From Micromonospora halotolerans (GTDB lineage: Bacteria; Actinomycetota; Actinomycetes; Mycobacteriales; Micromonosporaceae), in the NCBI RefSeq assembly GCF_032108445.1, contig NZ_CP134876.1, positions 6,076,001-6,140,000 on the forward strand: a DNA stretch of 64,000 nt, read 5' to 3'. The notes below the pieces were generated by a model. It did no database searches, was not told the origin of the DNA, and saw only the letters and a program-made list of their open reading frames with translations. Positions 27,297 to 35,768 of the stretch are shown piece after piece; positions within the stretch are counted from its first letter, which is position 1; every line of letters begins with the position of its first letter. The position numbers and the translations under genes are program-made.

Positions 27297-28451
27297 ATGA
27301 CACCCACCCCCGCCTGGCGCCGTTGGTTGCTCGATGTCGCCCCGGCGGTCGTGCTCTGCGTGCTCGGCGTGGTCGAGGTCCTGGTTGGCGGGCTGATCGG
27401 TGCGGCACGGACGCAGCACTTGGTCGGCACCGTGCTCCTCACCCTGATCCTGGTCCTGCGCCGTCGGTACCCGGTGCTGGTGGCGGTCGCGACGAGCGCG
27501 GTGGTCGTCGCCGTTTCGCTCGGCGGCGAGCCACCCGATGAGGTGGCCGGTCTGGTCGCGGTCGTGGTCGCGGCGTTCGCCGCCGGGGCCTACGCGGCGC
27601 CGACCGCCGGTGCGCTGGCCGCGACGGCCCAGTCGGTGGCGATGGTGGTGGCGATCGCGCTGGATCCCTCCGACAACCTTGCCAACGTGGTGCCGTCGAT
27701 CGTGCTCTTCATCGCGGTGCCCGTGGTGGTCGGTGCGGCCTACCGGCGGCGCTGGTTGCACGGGCTCGCCCTGTCGGAGCGGGCCCGGCAGGCGGAGGAG
27801 ACCCGCGAGGAACAGGCCCGCCTCGCGGTCGCCGCGGAACGCCGGCGGATCGCCCGCGAGCTGCACGACCTGGTCTCGCACACGGTCAGCGTGATCGCCG
27901 TGCAAGCCGAGGCCGGCCACCAACTTCTCGACCGGGAACCGGCCAGCGCGCGGGCCGCTTTCGTGGCCATCGCCGACGCGTCCCGCTCGGCGCTCGTCGA
28001 GTTGGCCCGGCTGTTGCGGCTGCTCGGTGACGACGAGCCGGGGAGCGTGACCCGCGTCGACCTGGCCCCGCAACCCGACCTCGCGCAGCTCGACGCGCTC
28101 GTCGGGCGATTCCGGGCGGCCGGACTGGCGGCCCGGCTCGAGATCGAGGGCGCCAGCCGCCCGATCGACAAGGGGATCGGGCTCTCCGCCCACCAGCTGA
28201 TCCAGGAGTCGCTGACCAACTCGCTCAAGCACTCCGAGGGCGGCGAGGTGGTGGTGCGTCTGCGGTACCACGCCGACTCGCTCGACCTGGACGTCCGCGA
28301 CAGCGGCACACCACGCGGCGGTTCCGGCGGCACCGGACGGGGGCTGATCGGCATGTGGGAGCGGGTGGCGCTCTGTGGCGGCAGCCTGGAACTCGACGTG
28401 TCGGCCGGCTTCCGGATCCGTGCCCGCCTGCCGCTGGCCCCGGCCGCATGA
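27297..28451 (+). CDS. Sensor histidine kinase, NarL/DesK-type (HisKA_3)
   Basis: A 384-residue kinase. About five N-terminal hydrophobic helices (residues 12-150) form the membrane sensor without a large extracellular domain. A short coiled linker rich in E and R follows, then the phosphoacceptor motif RELHDLVSH and a HATPase_c domain with the N-box ESLTNSLKH and G-box GRGLIGMWERV. It phosphorylates the response regulator encoded by the next gene, which it overlaps as ATGA. The lack of an input domain suggests sensing within or at the membrane, for example of envelope stress or drugs. Confidence 0.92.
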   Translation: MTPTPAWRRWLLDVAPAVVLCVLGVVEVLVGGLIGAARTQHLVGTVLLTLILVLRRRYPVLVAVATSAVVVAVSLGGEPPDEVAGLVAVVVAAFAAGAYAAPTAGALAATAQSVAMVVAIALDPSDNLANVVPSIVLFIAVPVVVGAAYRRRWLHGLALSERARQAEETREEQARLAVAAERRRIARELHDLVSHTVSVIAVQAEAGHQLLDREPASARAAFVAIADASRSALVELARLLRLLGDDEPGSVTRVDLAPQPDLAQLDALVGRFRAAGLAARLEIEGASRPIDKGIGLSAHQLIQESLTNSLKHSEGGEVVVRLRYHADSLDLDVRDSGTPRGGSGGTGRGLIGMWERVALCGGSLELDVSAGFRIRARLPLAPAA

Positions 28452-29104
28452 TCCGGGTGCTGATCGCCGACGACGAGACCCTTATCCGGCATGGGCTCGC
28501 CGCGATTCTCAGTGGGGTGCCGGACATCGAGGTGGTCGGCGAGGCCGCCGACGGGCTCGCCGTGATCGACCAGACCCGCCGCGTCGAACCGGACGTCGTC
28601 CTGATGGATGTCCGGATGCCGCTGCTCGACGGCATCGAGGCGACCCGTCGGGTGGTGCGGCTGCCGCGCCCGCCCCGAGTGCTCGTGCTCACCACCTTCG
28701 ACCTCGACGAGTACGTCTACGAGGCGATGCGGGCGGGCGCCGCCGGCTTCCTGCTCAAGAGCGTGCCGGGCGAGCAGTTGGCCTTTGGTATCCGTACTGT
28801 AGCCACCGGCGACGCCCTGCTCGCCCCGGCGATCACCCGGCGGTTGGTGGAGGAGTTCCTGCGCCGGCCGGCGCCGGGCACCCGTACCCCGCCGAGTCTC
28901 GCCGACCTGACCGGGCGGGAGACGGACGTGCTGCGGCTGGTCGGCCGGGGACTGTCCAACGCCGAGGTGGCCGCTGAACTCTTCCTCGCCGAGAGCACCG
29001 TGAAGACGCACGTGGCCAACCTCCTGGCCAAGCGCGCCCTGCGCGACCGGGCCCAACTGGTGGTCCTCGCGTACGAGTCCGGCCTGCTGCGCCCGGGTGG
29101 CTGA
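28448..29104 (+). CDS. NarL/LuxR-family response regulator
   Basis: A 218-residue regulator with a receiver domain (acidic pair in IADDET, phosphoacceptor Asp in VVLMDVRMP, Lys in FLLKSV) and a C-terminal LuxR helix-turn-helix (LTGRETDVLRLVGRGLS, STVKTHVANLL). It overlaps the kinase gene by four bases and is its partner. The likely target is the divergent membrane protein gene at 26421-27095, though no binding site was identified. Confidence 0.93.
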   Translation: MIRVLIADDETLIRHGLAAILSGVPDIEVVGEAADGLAVIDQTRRVEPDVVLMDVRMPLLDGIEATRRVVRLPRPPRVLVLTTFDLDEYVYEAMRAGAAGFLLKSVPGEQLAFGIRTVATGDALLAPAITRRLVEEFLRRPAPGTRTPPSLADLTGRETDVLRLVGRGLSNAEVAAELFLAESTVKTHVANLLAKRALRDRAQLVVLAYESGLLRPGG

Positions 29105-29871
29105 CCGCGCCGGAGTGCCCCGATGGCCGGCTGCACGCTGCTGGGCATGACCGTTCTCCTCGGCACGCCGGAGATCCGGGAGTTGGCCGCCCGGTAAGAC
29201 ACATCGAATCCGCCGTCGAGCGCATCCGGCCGACGACAGGCGGTGCCGTGCCGACCCGTACCGCCTGTCTACTCAGTGCACCGGGTTGCTCCTAAGCCGC
29301 TCCGCTCACTTGGGAACGGCGGCTCAGCGCCGGCGGTCGCCGGCACCAAGGTGGTCGAGTTCGGGCCCAGCCCTCGCTGGTCAACTACCTTCGGAGGGGT
29401 CGAGGTGCTGCTGCAGGGCGGACCGGGTGACGGCCAGGTGCTGGTCGGCGGCGGGGAGACCGTCGTGTGGCGGGCCTGCTTGTACGGGATCACCGATGGT
29501 GCCCACGGCCCGGGCGTCAAGGCCAAGCCCTACTGGTGGGCCTCCGGCCCAGCCCTGACCCCGGCACCGCGCGGACGCCTGCCCAGAAGCCGTCCGGGAA
29601 GACGGGCAAACAAGTGCCGCCGGGTCAAAACCTCCGCCCTGACCGGCCCCCACTCCTTGATCGATGACACAGAGGTGAGCCAAAGGTCGCGCGGTCAGCG
29701 GCAGACAGCGCACATGACCTTGGGGCAGGCGGTCGGTGTCCGGCGCCGGTGGGACGAAAAGAGCGTTCCTGTAGTGGGTGCCGGCGGAGCCTGGTGGTCG
29801 TTTGGCAGGAAGGAATTGCATGGCGTCTGGCGACATCAGCGGGCCCGTCCTGCGGGGCGTCATACTGCCGG
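29105..29871. other. Interval without an intact gene; possible small decayed ORF
   Basis: About 770 bases. One plus-strand frame around 29350-29600 reads VEVLLQGGPGDGQVLVGGG followed by YGITDGAHGPG, resembling short actinobacterial proteins of unknown function with a GGPxDGQ motif, but it has no convincing start and runs on into low-complexity sequence. A 17-codon frame at 29148-29198 also looks like a fragment. The rest shows nothing supported. Confidence 0.35.
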
Positions 29872-30831
29872 TCAGCTTGTGGTCGGACGGTGCCTGCGTG
29901 CTTGCGCGACGCCCAGCCACTCGCCGAGCCGACGGCGGATGCGGCTGCGGCGGTATCCGCCGTGCACCGCCCCGGTTGGTGGTGGATCGAACAGCGATCC
30001 CAACCGGGGTACGGCTGCGGCGGGCTTGGTCAACAACGTCGCGCTCCACCGGGCGACCAACCACTCGGTGGCACGCGGTGCCATTCGGTGGGCGGACAGC
30101 GCCAGGTGTGAGACCACACCAGTTGTTACCTGCCTGCGCGGGCGGCGGGCGCACGTGAGGATGGTGGCAGCGAGACGCTCGGGTGCGTACGCGGGCGGGA
30201 TAGCTCGTAGTTGGCGACCGGAGTGGTTGGCTGCCCGCTCGAAGAACGGCGTGTCGACCGGCCCGGGCATCACGAGGCAGACCCTTATCCGAGGATGCCG
30301 GGCGACCTCCTGCTGAAGGTTCAGGGCCAGTCCTCTGATGGCGAACTTGGTCATGGAGTAGAGCGGGACCAGCGGGTTCGGGAACACTGACAGCAACGAC
30401 CCTAGGAGCACGAGGATGCCGTGGCCCTGCGCCTGAAATGTAGCTAGGGCAGCGCGGGCGCACAGCGCGGTGCCGAATACGTTGGTGTCCACCAGCCGTC
30501 GAATCTCGTCTACCGATTCAGAGCCCAGCGGCCCGGCAATGCCGACGGCCACCGCCTCGACCCAGACGTCTATCTGCCCGAACCGCTGCACCGCCAGCTG
30601 GGCCAGCCGCTCGACGGCCGCTGGATCTGCGATGTCGGTGGGCACAACCAGCACCTGCCCGCCCCGTGCCCGGCAGTCGTGTTCCACCTCCGCGAGCGCT
30701 CCTTGGCTGCGCGAGGCGAGTACCAGCCTGGCCCCTTCGGCAGCGAACGCCAATGCGGTCGCGCGGCCAATTCCACTCGACGCCCCCGTGATCAACACCA
30801 CGGCGTCACGGAACGTTCTGCGCCTGACCAT
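29872..30831 (-). CDS. Short-chain dehydrogenase/reductase
   Basis: A 319-residue SDR. The start at 30831 (MVRRRTFRD) has an excellent GGAGG site 5 bases upstream; an ATG at 30876 would add 15 residues without one. Cofactor motif TGASSGIGRA at residues 14-23, DTNVFG near residue 105, and the catalytic YSMTK with an upstream Ser in LLGSLLS are present, so it is probably active. The C-terminal 80 residues extend past the SDR core and are basic, as in membrane-associated family members. The substrate is unknown. Stands alone. Confidence 0.88.
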   Translation of the reverse strand: MVRRRTFRDAVVLITGASSGIGRATALAFAAEGARLVLASRSQGALAEVEHDCRARGGQVLVVPTDIADPAAVERLAQLAVQRFGQIDVWVEAVAVGIAGPLGSESVDEIRRLVDTNVFGTALCARAALATFQAQGHGILVLLGSLLSVFPNPLVPLYSMTKFAIRGLALNLQQEVARHPRIRVCLVMPGPVDTPFFERAANHSGRQLRAIPPAYAPERLAATILTCARRPRRQVTTGVVSHLALSAHRMAPRATEWLVARWSATLLTKPAAAVPRLGSLFDPPPTGAVHGGYRRSRIRRRLGEWLGVAQARRHRPTTS

Positions 30832-31183
30832 CACACCTCCCGCAACGAACCATCTACCCACGGGTGTGACAATCACTCCCAGGGCACGTACGGTCGCTGA
30901 CCGTCCGTGGCCTGACAGGGGTTCGCCTGGTCATCTCCGATGCCCACCCCGGGCCTCGTGGCCGCGATCGGCGCCGCGCTGCCCGGGGCGTCGTGGCAGC
31001 GGCGCAGGACCCATTACCTGCCAACCTCCTGGAAGGTGCCGGAGTCCGCGCAGGCACGGATCGTCACCTCGTCCGCACGATCGTCAATCAGCCCGCCGTC
31101 CAGCCCCCTGGCCGCTACTGCAAGTCAAGCGCTCTGGAGCCTACGACGTCATGTTCTGCCATGTAGTACCTGGAGGTCGGCTG
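30832..31183. other. Interval with no supported gene
   Basis: About 350 bases between two minus-strand genes. Short open frames exist but none has a recognisable product, and no clear hairpin or operator was seen. Confidence 0.4.
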
Positions 31184-32062
31184 CTAATTCAGCACCGCAC
31201 GGAAGGCGCGCTCGCCGATGCCGCGCATCAGCGGGTTGTCCGCCGAGTGCGTCAGGAAGACCAGGGACAGGACAAGCGCCCACCCACGCGACCGCTCCCA
31301 GGTCGCGTCGTCTGCGCGGCCATACGTCTGTCGAAGAGCAGCACGCTGCTCCGCCGTGAACAGCATCCAGGCCACGGACAGGTCGGTGGCGGGATCGCCC
31401 GAGGTGATGTCACCGAAGTCGATCACGGCGCTGATTCGGCCGCGGTCGACCAGGATGTTGGCCGGGTGCAGGTCCCCGTGCAGCCACAGCGGCGGACCGT
31501 CCCAAGCAGGTGTAGCGGCGGCCGCCTCCCAGATCCGCAGTGCGGCGACACGGTCAGCCGGATCGACGTGCGCCAGCCCGGCCAGGACTCCCTCGGCGCG
31601 CCCGGCCAGTGGAATCCCGCGAAACGGGTTGACGGGCGCCTCCGAAGGAGCCGGGGCATGCAGCGCGCCCAAGAAACCGCCGAGCGTCGCCGCGGCCGAC
31701 CAGAGGTCGTCGGGCTTCGACCGCGCCGCGATCCGGCCCGGGAAAAACGGCACGACACTCCATGACCACGGGTACTGAGTCGTCGGCTGCCCGACACGCA
31801 CCGGCGCTGGCACCGGCAACGGCAGGCGGCCGGCCAATTCCGGCAACCACCGCTGCTCGTGCGCAACGAGTTCGGCGGCCATGGCGCGCCGCGGCAACCG
31901 GACCAGGAACTCCTCACCAAGCCGACACACAAGGTTGTCCCAGCCGTTGGCCAGGACCTCGACCGGCAAGTCCGCTAGATCGGGGTGCTGCTGATCGAGC
32001 AGACGACGCACCAGTTCGACAGAGACTGGGACCTCCGCAGCGGGCATTCGGTGAACTGTCAC
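31184..32062 (-). CDS. Aminoglycoside phosphotransferase (APH) family kinase
   Basis: A 292-residue protein. GTG 32062 (MTVHRMPAAEV) is chosen because it matches the usual N-terminus of the family; the frame is open 31 codons further upstream. The N-lobe contains NLVCRLGEEFLVRLPRR; the catalytic loop LWLHGDLHPANIL and the metal-binding VIDFGDITSGDPATDLS are intact. Such kinases phosphorylate aminoglycosides, macrolides or small metabolites; a resistance role cannot be claimed from sequence alone. Single gene. Confidence 0.85.
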   Translation of the reverse strand: MTVHRMPAAEVPVSVELVRRLLDQQHPDLADLPVEVLANGWDNLVCRLGEEFLVRLPRRAMAAELVAHEQRWLPELAGRLPLPVPAPVRVGQPTTQYPWSWSVVPFFPGRIAARSKPDDLWSAAATLGGFLGALHAPAPSEAPVNPFRGIPLAGRAEGVLAGLAHVDPADRVAALRIWEAAAATPAWDGPPLWLHGDLHPANILVDRGRISAVIDFGDITSGDPATDLSVAWMLFTAEQRAALRQTYGRADDATWERSRGWALVLSLVFLTHSADNPLMRGIGERAFRAVLN

Positions 32063-32224
32063 AGCGAGAACCCTACGACCGCACCCCGGCGCGCTTGGAA
32101 GCCAGTCAAGGAAATGGCTCGGCCGTGCAAGGCCATCACATGATCCGCCGGACACCCCCTATAGCCCACGCCCAGATCCTTAAACGAGCGGGCCGAGCTG
32201 GGCGTCACCGACCCTTGCCATTCG

Positions 32225-32446
32225 TTGTCGCGGATCTTCGCCCGGCCGGGTGTCCCCTCCCCCACGATAATTTGGGTGATCGGCGACGAGGTCTACGGCG
32301 CCGACCCCAGCCTGCGCGGCGACCTCGAGCAGCGTGGGATCGGCTACGTCCTGGCGGTCGGATGCGACCGACGCGCGGCCGTCAACGACGGCCGCACACT
32401 GATCCGCGTCGACGAGCACACCGACCCGATCCCCCGACGCGAGTGA
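32225..32446 (+). pseudogene. IS701-type transposase fragment
   Basis: A fragment of about 73 codons reading WVIGDEVYGADPSLRGDLE then GIGYVLAVGCDRR, the conserved DDE-region segment of IS701-family transposases (GDExYGxDPxLRxxLExxGxxYVLAV). The rest of the transposase is absent on both sides and no terminal repeats were found, so it is a relic of an old insertion at the left border of the sugar island. The surrounding 32063-32700 interval holds nothing else supported. Confidence 0.65.
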
Positions 32447-32734
32447 CAGCAGCACTCTGCACAAGTCTTGACAATTGCTCGGCGCTCTACGGCGCATCTC
32501 CCTGTTGCCGGTCCGTGCCCCCAGAAGAAGCCGAGGGCATGTCTGTGGCCGTCATGCGGCGACCACTCCAGGCCGTCACCTCGACTCCCGCCGAGTCACC
32601 ACCAAGCACGTTTCTGTGCCTGGCCCAGCCATAGTGCCGCCCTGGTGACCACTCTGCTCGACTCCACTGCCGGCGACTCGCAGTCGGCTCACTCTTGAGC
32701 CTTCCCACGAGGTGGTCGACGGGTGTATACGTGT

Positions 32735-32748
32735 GTAAATCGATTTGC
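32735..32748. promoter_or_regulatory. LacI operator 1 (GH10 xylanase)
   Basis: GTAAATCGATTTGC, with a perfect AAATCGATTT centre, 115 bases before the GH10 start. One of six related sites in the island; see the LacI regulator at 43421. Confidence 0.75.
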
Positions 32749-32862
32749 GCAGTGGCAATGGATCGGCTCGCCACGGGCGGCCAGCGCTGTGACAGTGGTC
32801 GCCTGACCCTGTCACAGCACCTCAGGCCCGGTTCTTCGAACAACTCGGTGAAGGAGAATGCG

Positions 32863-34023
32863 ATGGCAGGTCAGGGAGGTCTCCGTCGGAGGTCGTTCCT
32901 CTTCGGCGGCATGGGAGCCGCGGTGCTGCTGGGTGGTGGTGCGTCGCAGTTCATGAACATGAGAGCGGCTTGGGCGGCACCGACAGGCAACCTGTATCAG
33001 GCGGCGCTGGCCAAGGGGATCCGGTACGGCTCCTCGACCGCGACGTGGCAGGTGCAGCCGGACCCCGACTACGCGGCGCTGTATGCGCGCGAGAGTGGGA
33101 TGCTGCTCACCGAGGACGACCTGCTGTGGTATCGACTCAAGCCAACGCAGACCGCGCCCCTGGACTTCAGCTACGGCGACCAGATCGTGTCGTTCGCCGC
33201 CGGCAACGCTCAGCCGGTGCTCGCGGCGCACCTGGCCTGGGACGAGGGACTGGGTGACGGGTGGGAACCGGACGCCCTCTACAACCTCAGCACCCAGGAC
33301 GCGCGCGACCTTCTGTTCGGGACGATCCAGCAGGAGGTCACGCACTATGCCGGCCGGGTGAAGGCCTGGGTGGTGGCCAATGAGGTAACCGACGGGCGGC
33401 GCAAGGACGCCAACGGGTTCTGGACGGTCGAGCCCTGGTACCAGACGATCGGGCCGACCTTCGTCGAGGAGGCGTTCAACCTCGCCCACCAGTGTGACCC
33501 GAACGCTCTGCTTCTCATCAACGACTTCGGATTCGAGACCGGGTCGGACGCGGTGGCTCGGCGGACGTCGATGCTCAAGGCCATCGACTATCTGAAGAGC
33601 AAGAACGTCCCGGTGCACGCGCTGGGGATCCAGGCACACCTGAATGCGAACGGGTTCAGCCGGCAATTCGATATAGCGGCCTACCGGACCTTCCTGTCGG
33701 ACGTCGCGGCGCGGGGGCTGTCCATCTTCATCACCGAGATGGATGTTCAGGACGACGGCCTGAAGGCGGACATCCCCAGCCGTGACGCGGGTGTGGCGAA
33801 CGTGTACGCGCAATATCTGTCCGTGGCCCTTCAGGAGCCCGCGGTTAAGGTCGTGCTCAACTTCGGGCTGAGCGACCGCTACACGTGGTTGCAGGAGGAC
33901 TTCCCGCGCAAGGATGGAGCCGCGCGCCGGCCGCTGCCCTTCGACGAGAACCTCCAGCCGAAGCCGGCCTACACCGCGATCCTGCAGGCCTTCCAGAACG
34001 CTCCGGCACGCACACCACTGTGA
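32863..34023 (+). CDS. Tat-exported GH10 endo-1,4-beta-xylanase
   Basis: A 386-residue enzyme with start at 32863 behind AAGGAG. A twin-arginine signal is visible (RRRSFLFGG, then a hydrophobic stretch and AWAAP). The GH10 catalytic domain fills the rest: acid/base Glu174 in VVANEVTDG and nucleophile Glu292 in FITEMDVQ, plus the substrate-site motifs HLAWDEG (in place of the usual HTLVWH) and GIQAHLN. No carbohydrate-binding module is attached. The first of these motifs departs from the common xylanase pattern, so specificity may differ. It carries a LacI operator upstream and ends in a strong hairpin. Confidence 0.9.
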   Translation: MAGQGGLRRRSFLFGGMGAAVLLGGGASQFMNMRAAWAAPTGNLYQAALAKGIRYGSSTATWQVQPDPDYAALYARESGMLLTEDDLLWYRLKPTQTAPLDFSYGDQIVSFAAGNAQPVLAAHLAWDEGLGDGWEPDALYNLSTQDARDLLFGTIQQEVTHYAGRVKAWVVANEVTDGRRKDANGFWTVEPWYQTIGPTFVEEAFNLAHQCDPNALLLINDFGFETGSDAVARRTSMLKAIDYLKSKNVPVHALGIQAHLNANGFSRQFDIAAYRTFLSDVAARGLSIFITEMDVQDDGLKADIPSRDAGVANVYAQYLSVALQEPAVKVVLNFGLSDRYTWLQEDFPRKDGAARRPLPFDENLQPKPAYTAILQAFQNAPARTPL

Positions 34024-34047
34024 TCAGATTCGGCAAAGTGCACTCTC

Positions 34048-34083
34048 AGGCTCTGACCGGCGCAAACGCGCCGGTCAGAGCCT
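34048..34083. terminator. Bidirectional hairpin terminator
   Basis: A perfect 16-bp stem (34048-34063 with 34068-34083) and a 4-base loop, between the convergent GH10 and amidohydrolase genes. Suited to stop transcription from both sides. Confidence 0.85.
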
Positions 34084-34145
34084 GGGACCCAGATAGCGGT
34101 GGCCACCCGAGGGCTCCTCACGCGCCACCGGATCGGCACGGATCA

Positions 34146-35294
34146 TCAGAGTCGGTCGCCGTAGGTCTCCACGGCGTTGTCGCTGCTCACCCGCTGCCTG
34201 ATCGCTGGCGGCAACGACGCCAGGGCGTGCCGCGGGTCGTCGAAGTCCCAGTGCGGGTAGTCGGAGCTGAACATCAGGGTACGGTCCGCGCGAGCGATCT
34301 CGCAGAGCACGTGCAGGTGGTGGCGGCGCTTCGGCTCCGGGAGTGGCTGCGTGGTGAACCGGACGTGATCCACGACGTACTCGCTGGGCAGTCGTCTCAC
34401 CCACGGCACCTCGTCGCGCAGGCCCTTGACGTTCTTGTCGAGCCGCCACATCACGTCGGGGATCCAGCCCAGCCCGCCCTCGGTGATGATCACCTTGAGG
34501 TTCGGGAAGCGCTCGAAGACCCCGTGGCAGACTAGGCTGATCACGTTCGCCTGGAACACCTGGCTGAGCCCGCTGTGCCACTCGACGTAGTACGTCGGTG
34601 TCCCGCCTGCCATCGGCGGCGAGGTACGGAAGACGCCTTCGCCCGAGTTGGGGTGGACGGCGACCGGAAGGCCCACCTCGTTCGCGGCCTCGTAGATCGG
34701 GTAATAGTGCCGCAGCCCCATCAGGATGCCGGTGAGCGGCAGCAGCACGCCGACGAAGCGTTCGTCCTCGGCCGCGCGCCGGATCTCCTGGGCCGCCAGC
34801 ACCGGGTCCTGGGCACCGACCACGATGTAGCCGCGGTACCGGTCGTCGGCATCGAGCCAGGTCGTGGCCAGCCACTGGTTGTACGCCGAGGCGATCATCG
34901 CTGCGGCATCCGGGTCGGGCATGGCCCCGAGCCCGAGCACCTCGCCGCCGATGAGCACCGCACGGTCGATACCGTTGCCGTCGAGCAGCTGTTGCGCCGT
35001 GAAGGCCGGGTCGGCGCCCGGCGCGGACCCGTCCGGCGCACGGGCGTCGTCGCGGAGCACCCCGGCCGGGTTGAGGTAGAGCATGTTCCGCGGGATCGAC
35101 ACCGCCTCGCGGTGCCCGATCGTGGTGAGGCTACGGCGCTCGTCGAGGCCCAGGCGACGCTGCGCGGCCTGGGAAAGGAACGGCCGGAGCTCCCCGAGGC
35201 CGCTCTTGGTGATCGGGTGGACGTCGCAGTCGACGAGTCGGTAGCGGCTCGGTGCGGCCGCCTCGGCGATGGGCTGGTCGAGCAGGTCGGCCAT
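34146..35294 (-). CDS. Amidohydrolase family protein (PF04909, ACMSD/resorcylate decarboxylase-like)
   Basis: A 382-residue metal-dependent TIM-barrel hydrolase or decarboxylase. Metal motifs: DCDVHP near residue 22 (strand 1), AVHPNSG in the middle, and SSDYPHWDFD near residue 345 for the catalytic Asp. Start at 35294 has an AGGAG site. This family includes aminocarboxymuconate semialdehyde decarboxylase, gamma-resorcylate decarboxylase and hydrolases of cyclic ketones. It is divergent from a Rieske protein with a shared LacI operator between them, so it belongs to the island; an aromatic or sugar-lactone substrate released from a plant glycoside is possible but unproven. Confidence 0.85.
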   Translation of the reverse strand: MADLLDQPIAEAAAPSRYRLVDCDVHPITKSGLGELRPFLSQAAQRRLGLDERRSLTTIGHREAVSIPRNMLYLNPAGVLRDDARAPDGSAPGADPAFTAQQLLDGNGIDRAVLIGGEVLGLGAMPDPDAAAMIASAYNQWLATTWLDADDRYRGYIVVGAQDPVLAAQEIRRAAEDERFVGVLLPLTGILMGLRHYYPIYEAANEVGLPVAVHPNSGEGVFRTSPPMAGGTPTYYVEWHSGLSQVFQANVISLVCHGVFERFPNLKVIITEGGLGWIPDVMWRLDKNVKGLRDEVPWVRRLPSEYVVDHVRFTTQPLPEPKRRHHLHVLCEIARADRTLMFSSDYPHWDFDDPRHALASLPPAIRQRVSSDNAVETYGDRL

Positions 35295-35354
35295 GGGAAC
35301 TCCTGTCCGGACAGTCGTTGCGGAGATGGCTCGAAGCCGCCAAAGTTATGCATA

Positions 35355-35368
35355 GCAAATCGATTGGC
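35355..35368. promoter_or_regulatory. LacI operator 2 (between amidohydrolase and Rieske genes)
   Basis: GCAAATCGATTGGC, identical to the site at 42433-42446. It lies 61 bases from the amidohydrolase start and 32 bases from the Rieske start and can control both. Confidence 0.75.
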
Positions 35369-35399
35369 AGGTCGGTAGACGGATCAGTGGGTGGGCCGC

Positions 35400-35750
35400 A
35401 TGGAAGTTCGGGTCGGCAGCGTCGAGGAGGTGCGCCGGGACGGGTGCAGGATCGTCGAGGTGAACGGGCGGTCGGTCGGCGTCATCAGCATCGGCGAGGA
35501 GTTCTTCGCGATCATCGACAGGTGCCCGCACATGGGTGCGTCGATGTGCGCGGGCTCGCTGAGCGGTACCTTCGTCGCCTCCGAGCCGCACGAGTACGTC
35601 TACGGCAAGGCCGGCCGGGTGATCCGCTGCCCCTGGCACGGCTGGGAGTTCGACCTCGAGAGCGGCCGGTCGCTCCTGGAGCCGAAACGCTTCGGACTCA
35701 AGACCTACCGGGTCACCCAGCTGGACGGCGAGGTCGTGCTGCACGCCTGA
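35400..35750 (+). CDS. Rieske-type 2Fe-2S ferredoxin
   Basis: A 116-residue single-domain Rieske protein with CPHMGAS near residue 43 and CPWHGWEF near residue 78, the two Cys-x-His ligand pairs. The intervening loop is longer than in dioxygenase ferredoxins and contains an extra cysteine and histidine. The start is set at ATG 35400 (MEVRVGS) after GGTGGG; a GTG at 35391 is possible. It should donate electrons to an oxygenase; the only oxygenase seen in the island is the PhyH-type dioxygenase, which normally does not need one, so its partner may be elsewhere. Divergent from the amidohydrolase under one LacI operator. Confidence 0.85.
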   Translation: MEVRVGSVEEVRRDGCRIVEVNGRSVGVISIGEEFFAIIDRCPHMGASMCAGSLSGTFVASEPHEYVYGKAGRVIRCPWHGWEFDLESGRSLLEPKRFGLKTYRVTQLDGEVVLHA

Positions 35751-35768
35751 GCATCACTGGGCACCGCG

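Noticed and set aside
31184..32062. Aminoglycoside resistance gene
   Set aside because: The APH fold is present, but the family covers many metabolite kinases and there is no cassette or antibiotic-cluster context.
32725..32730. A third GTATAC core just before LacI operator 1
   Set aside because: The flanking bases do not fit TNGTATACNA on either side, and the adjacent GH10 gene already has a fitting LacI site.
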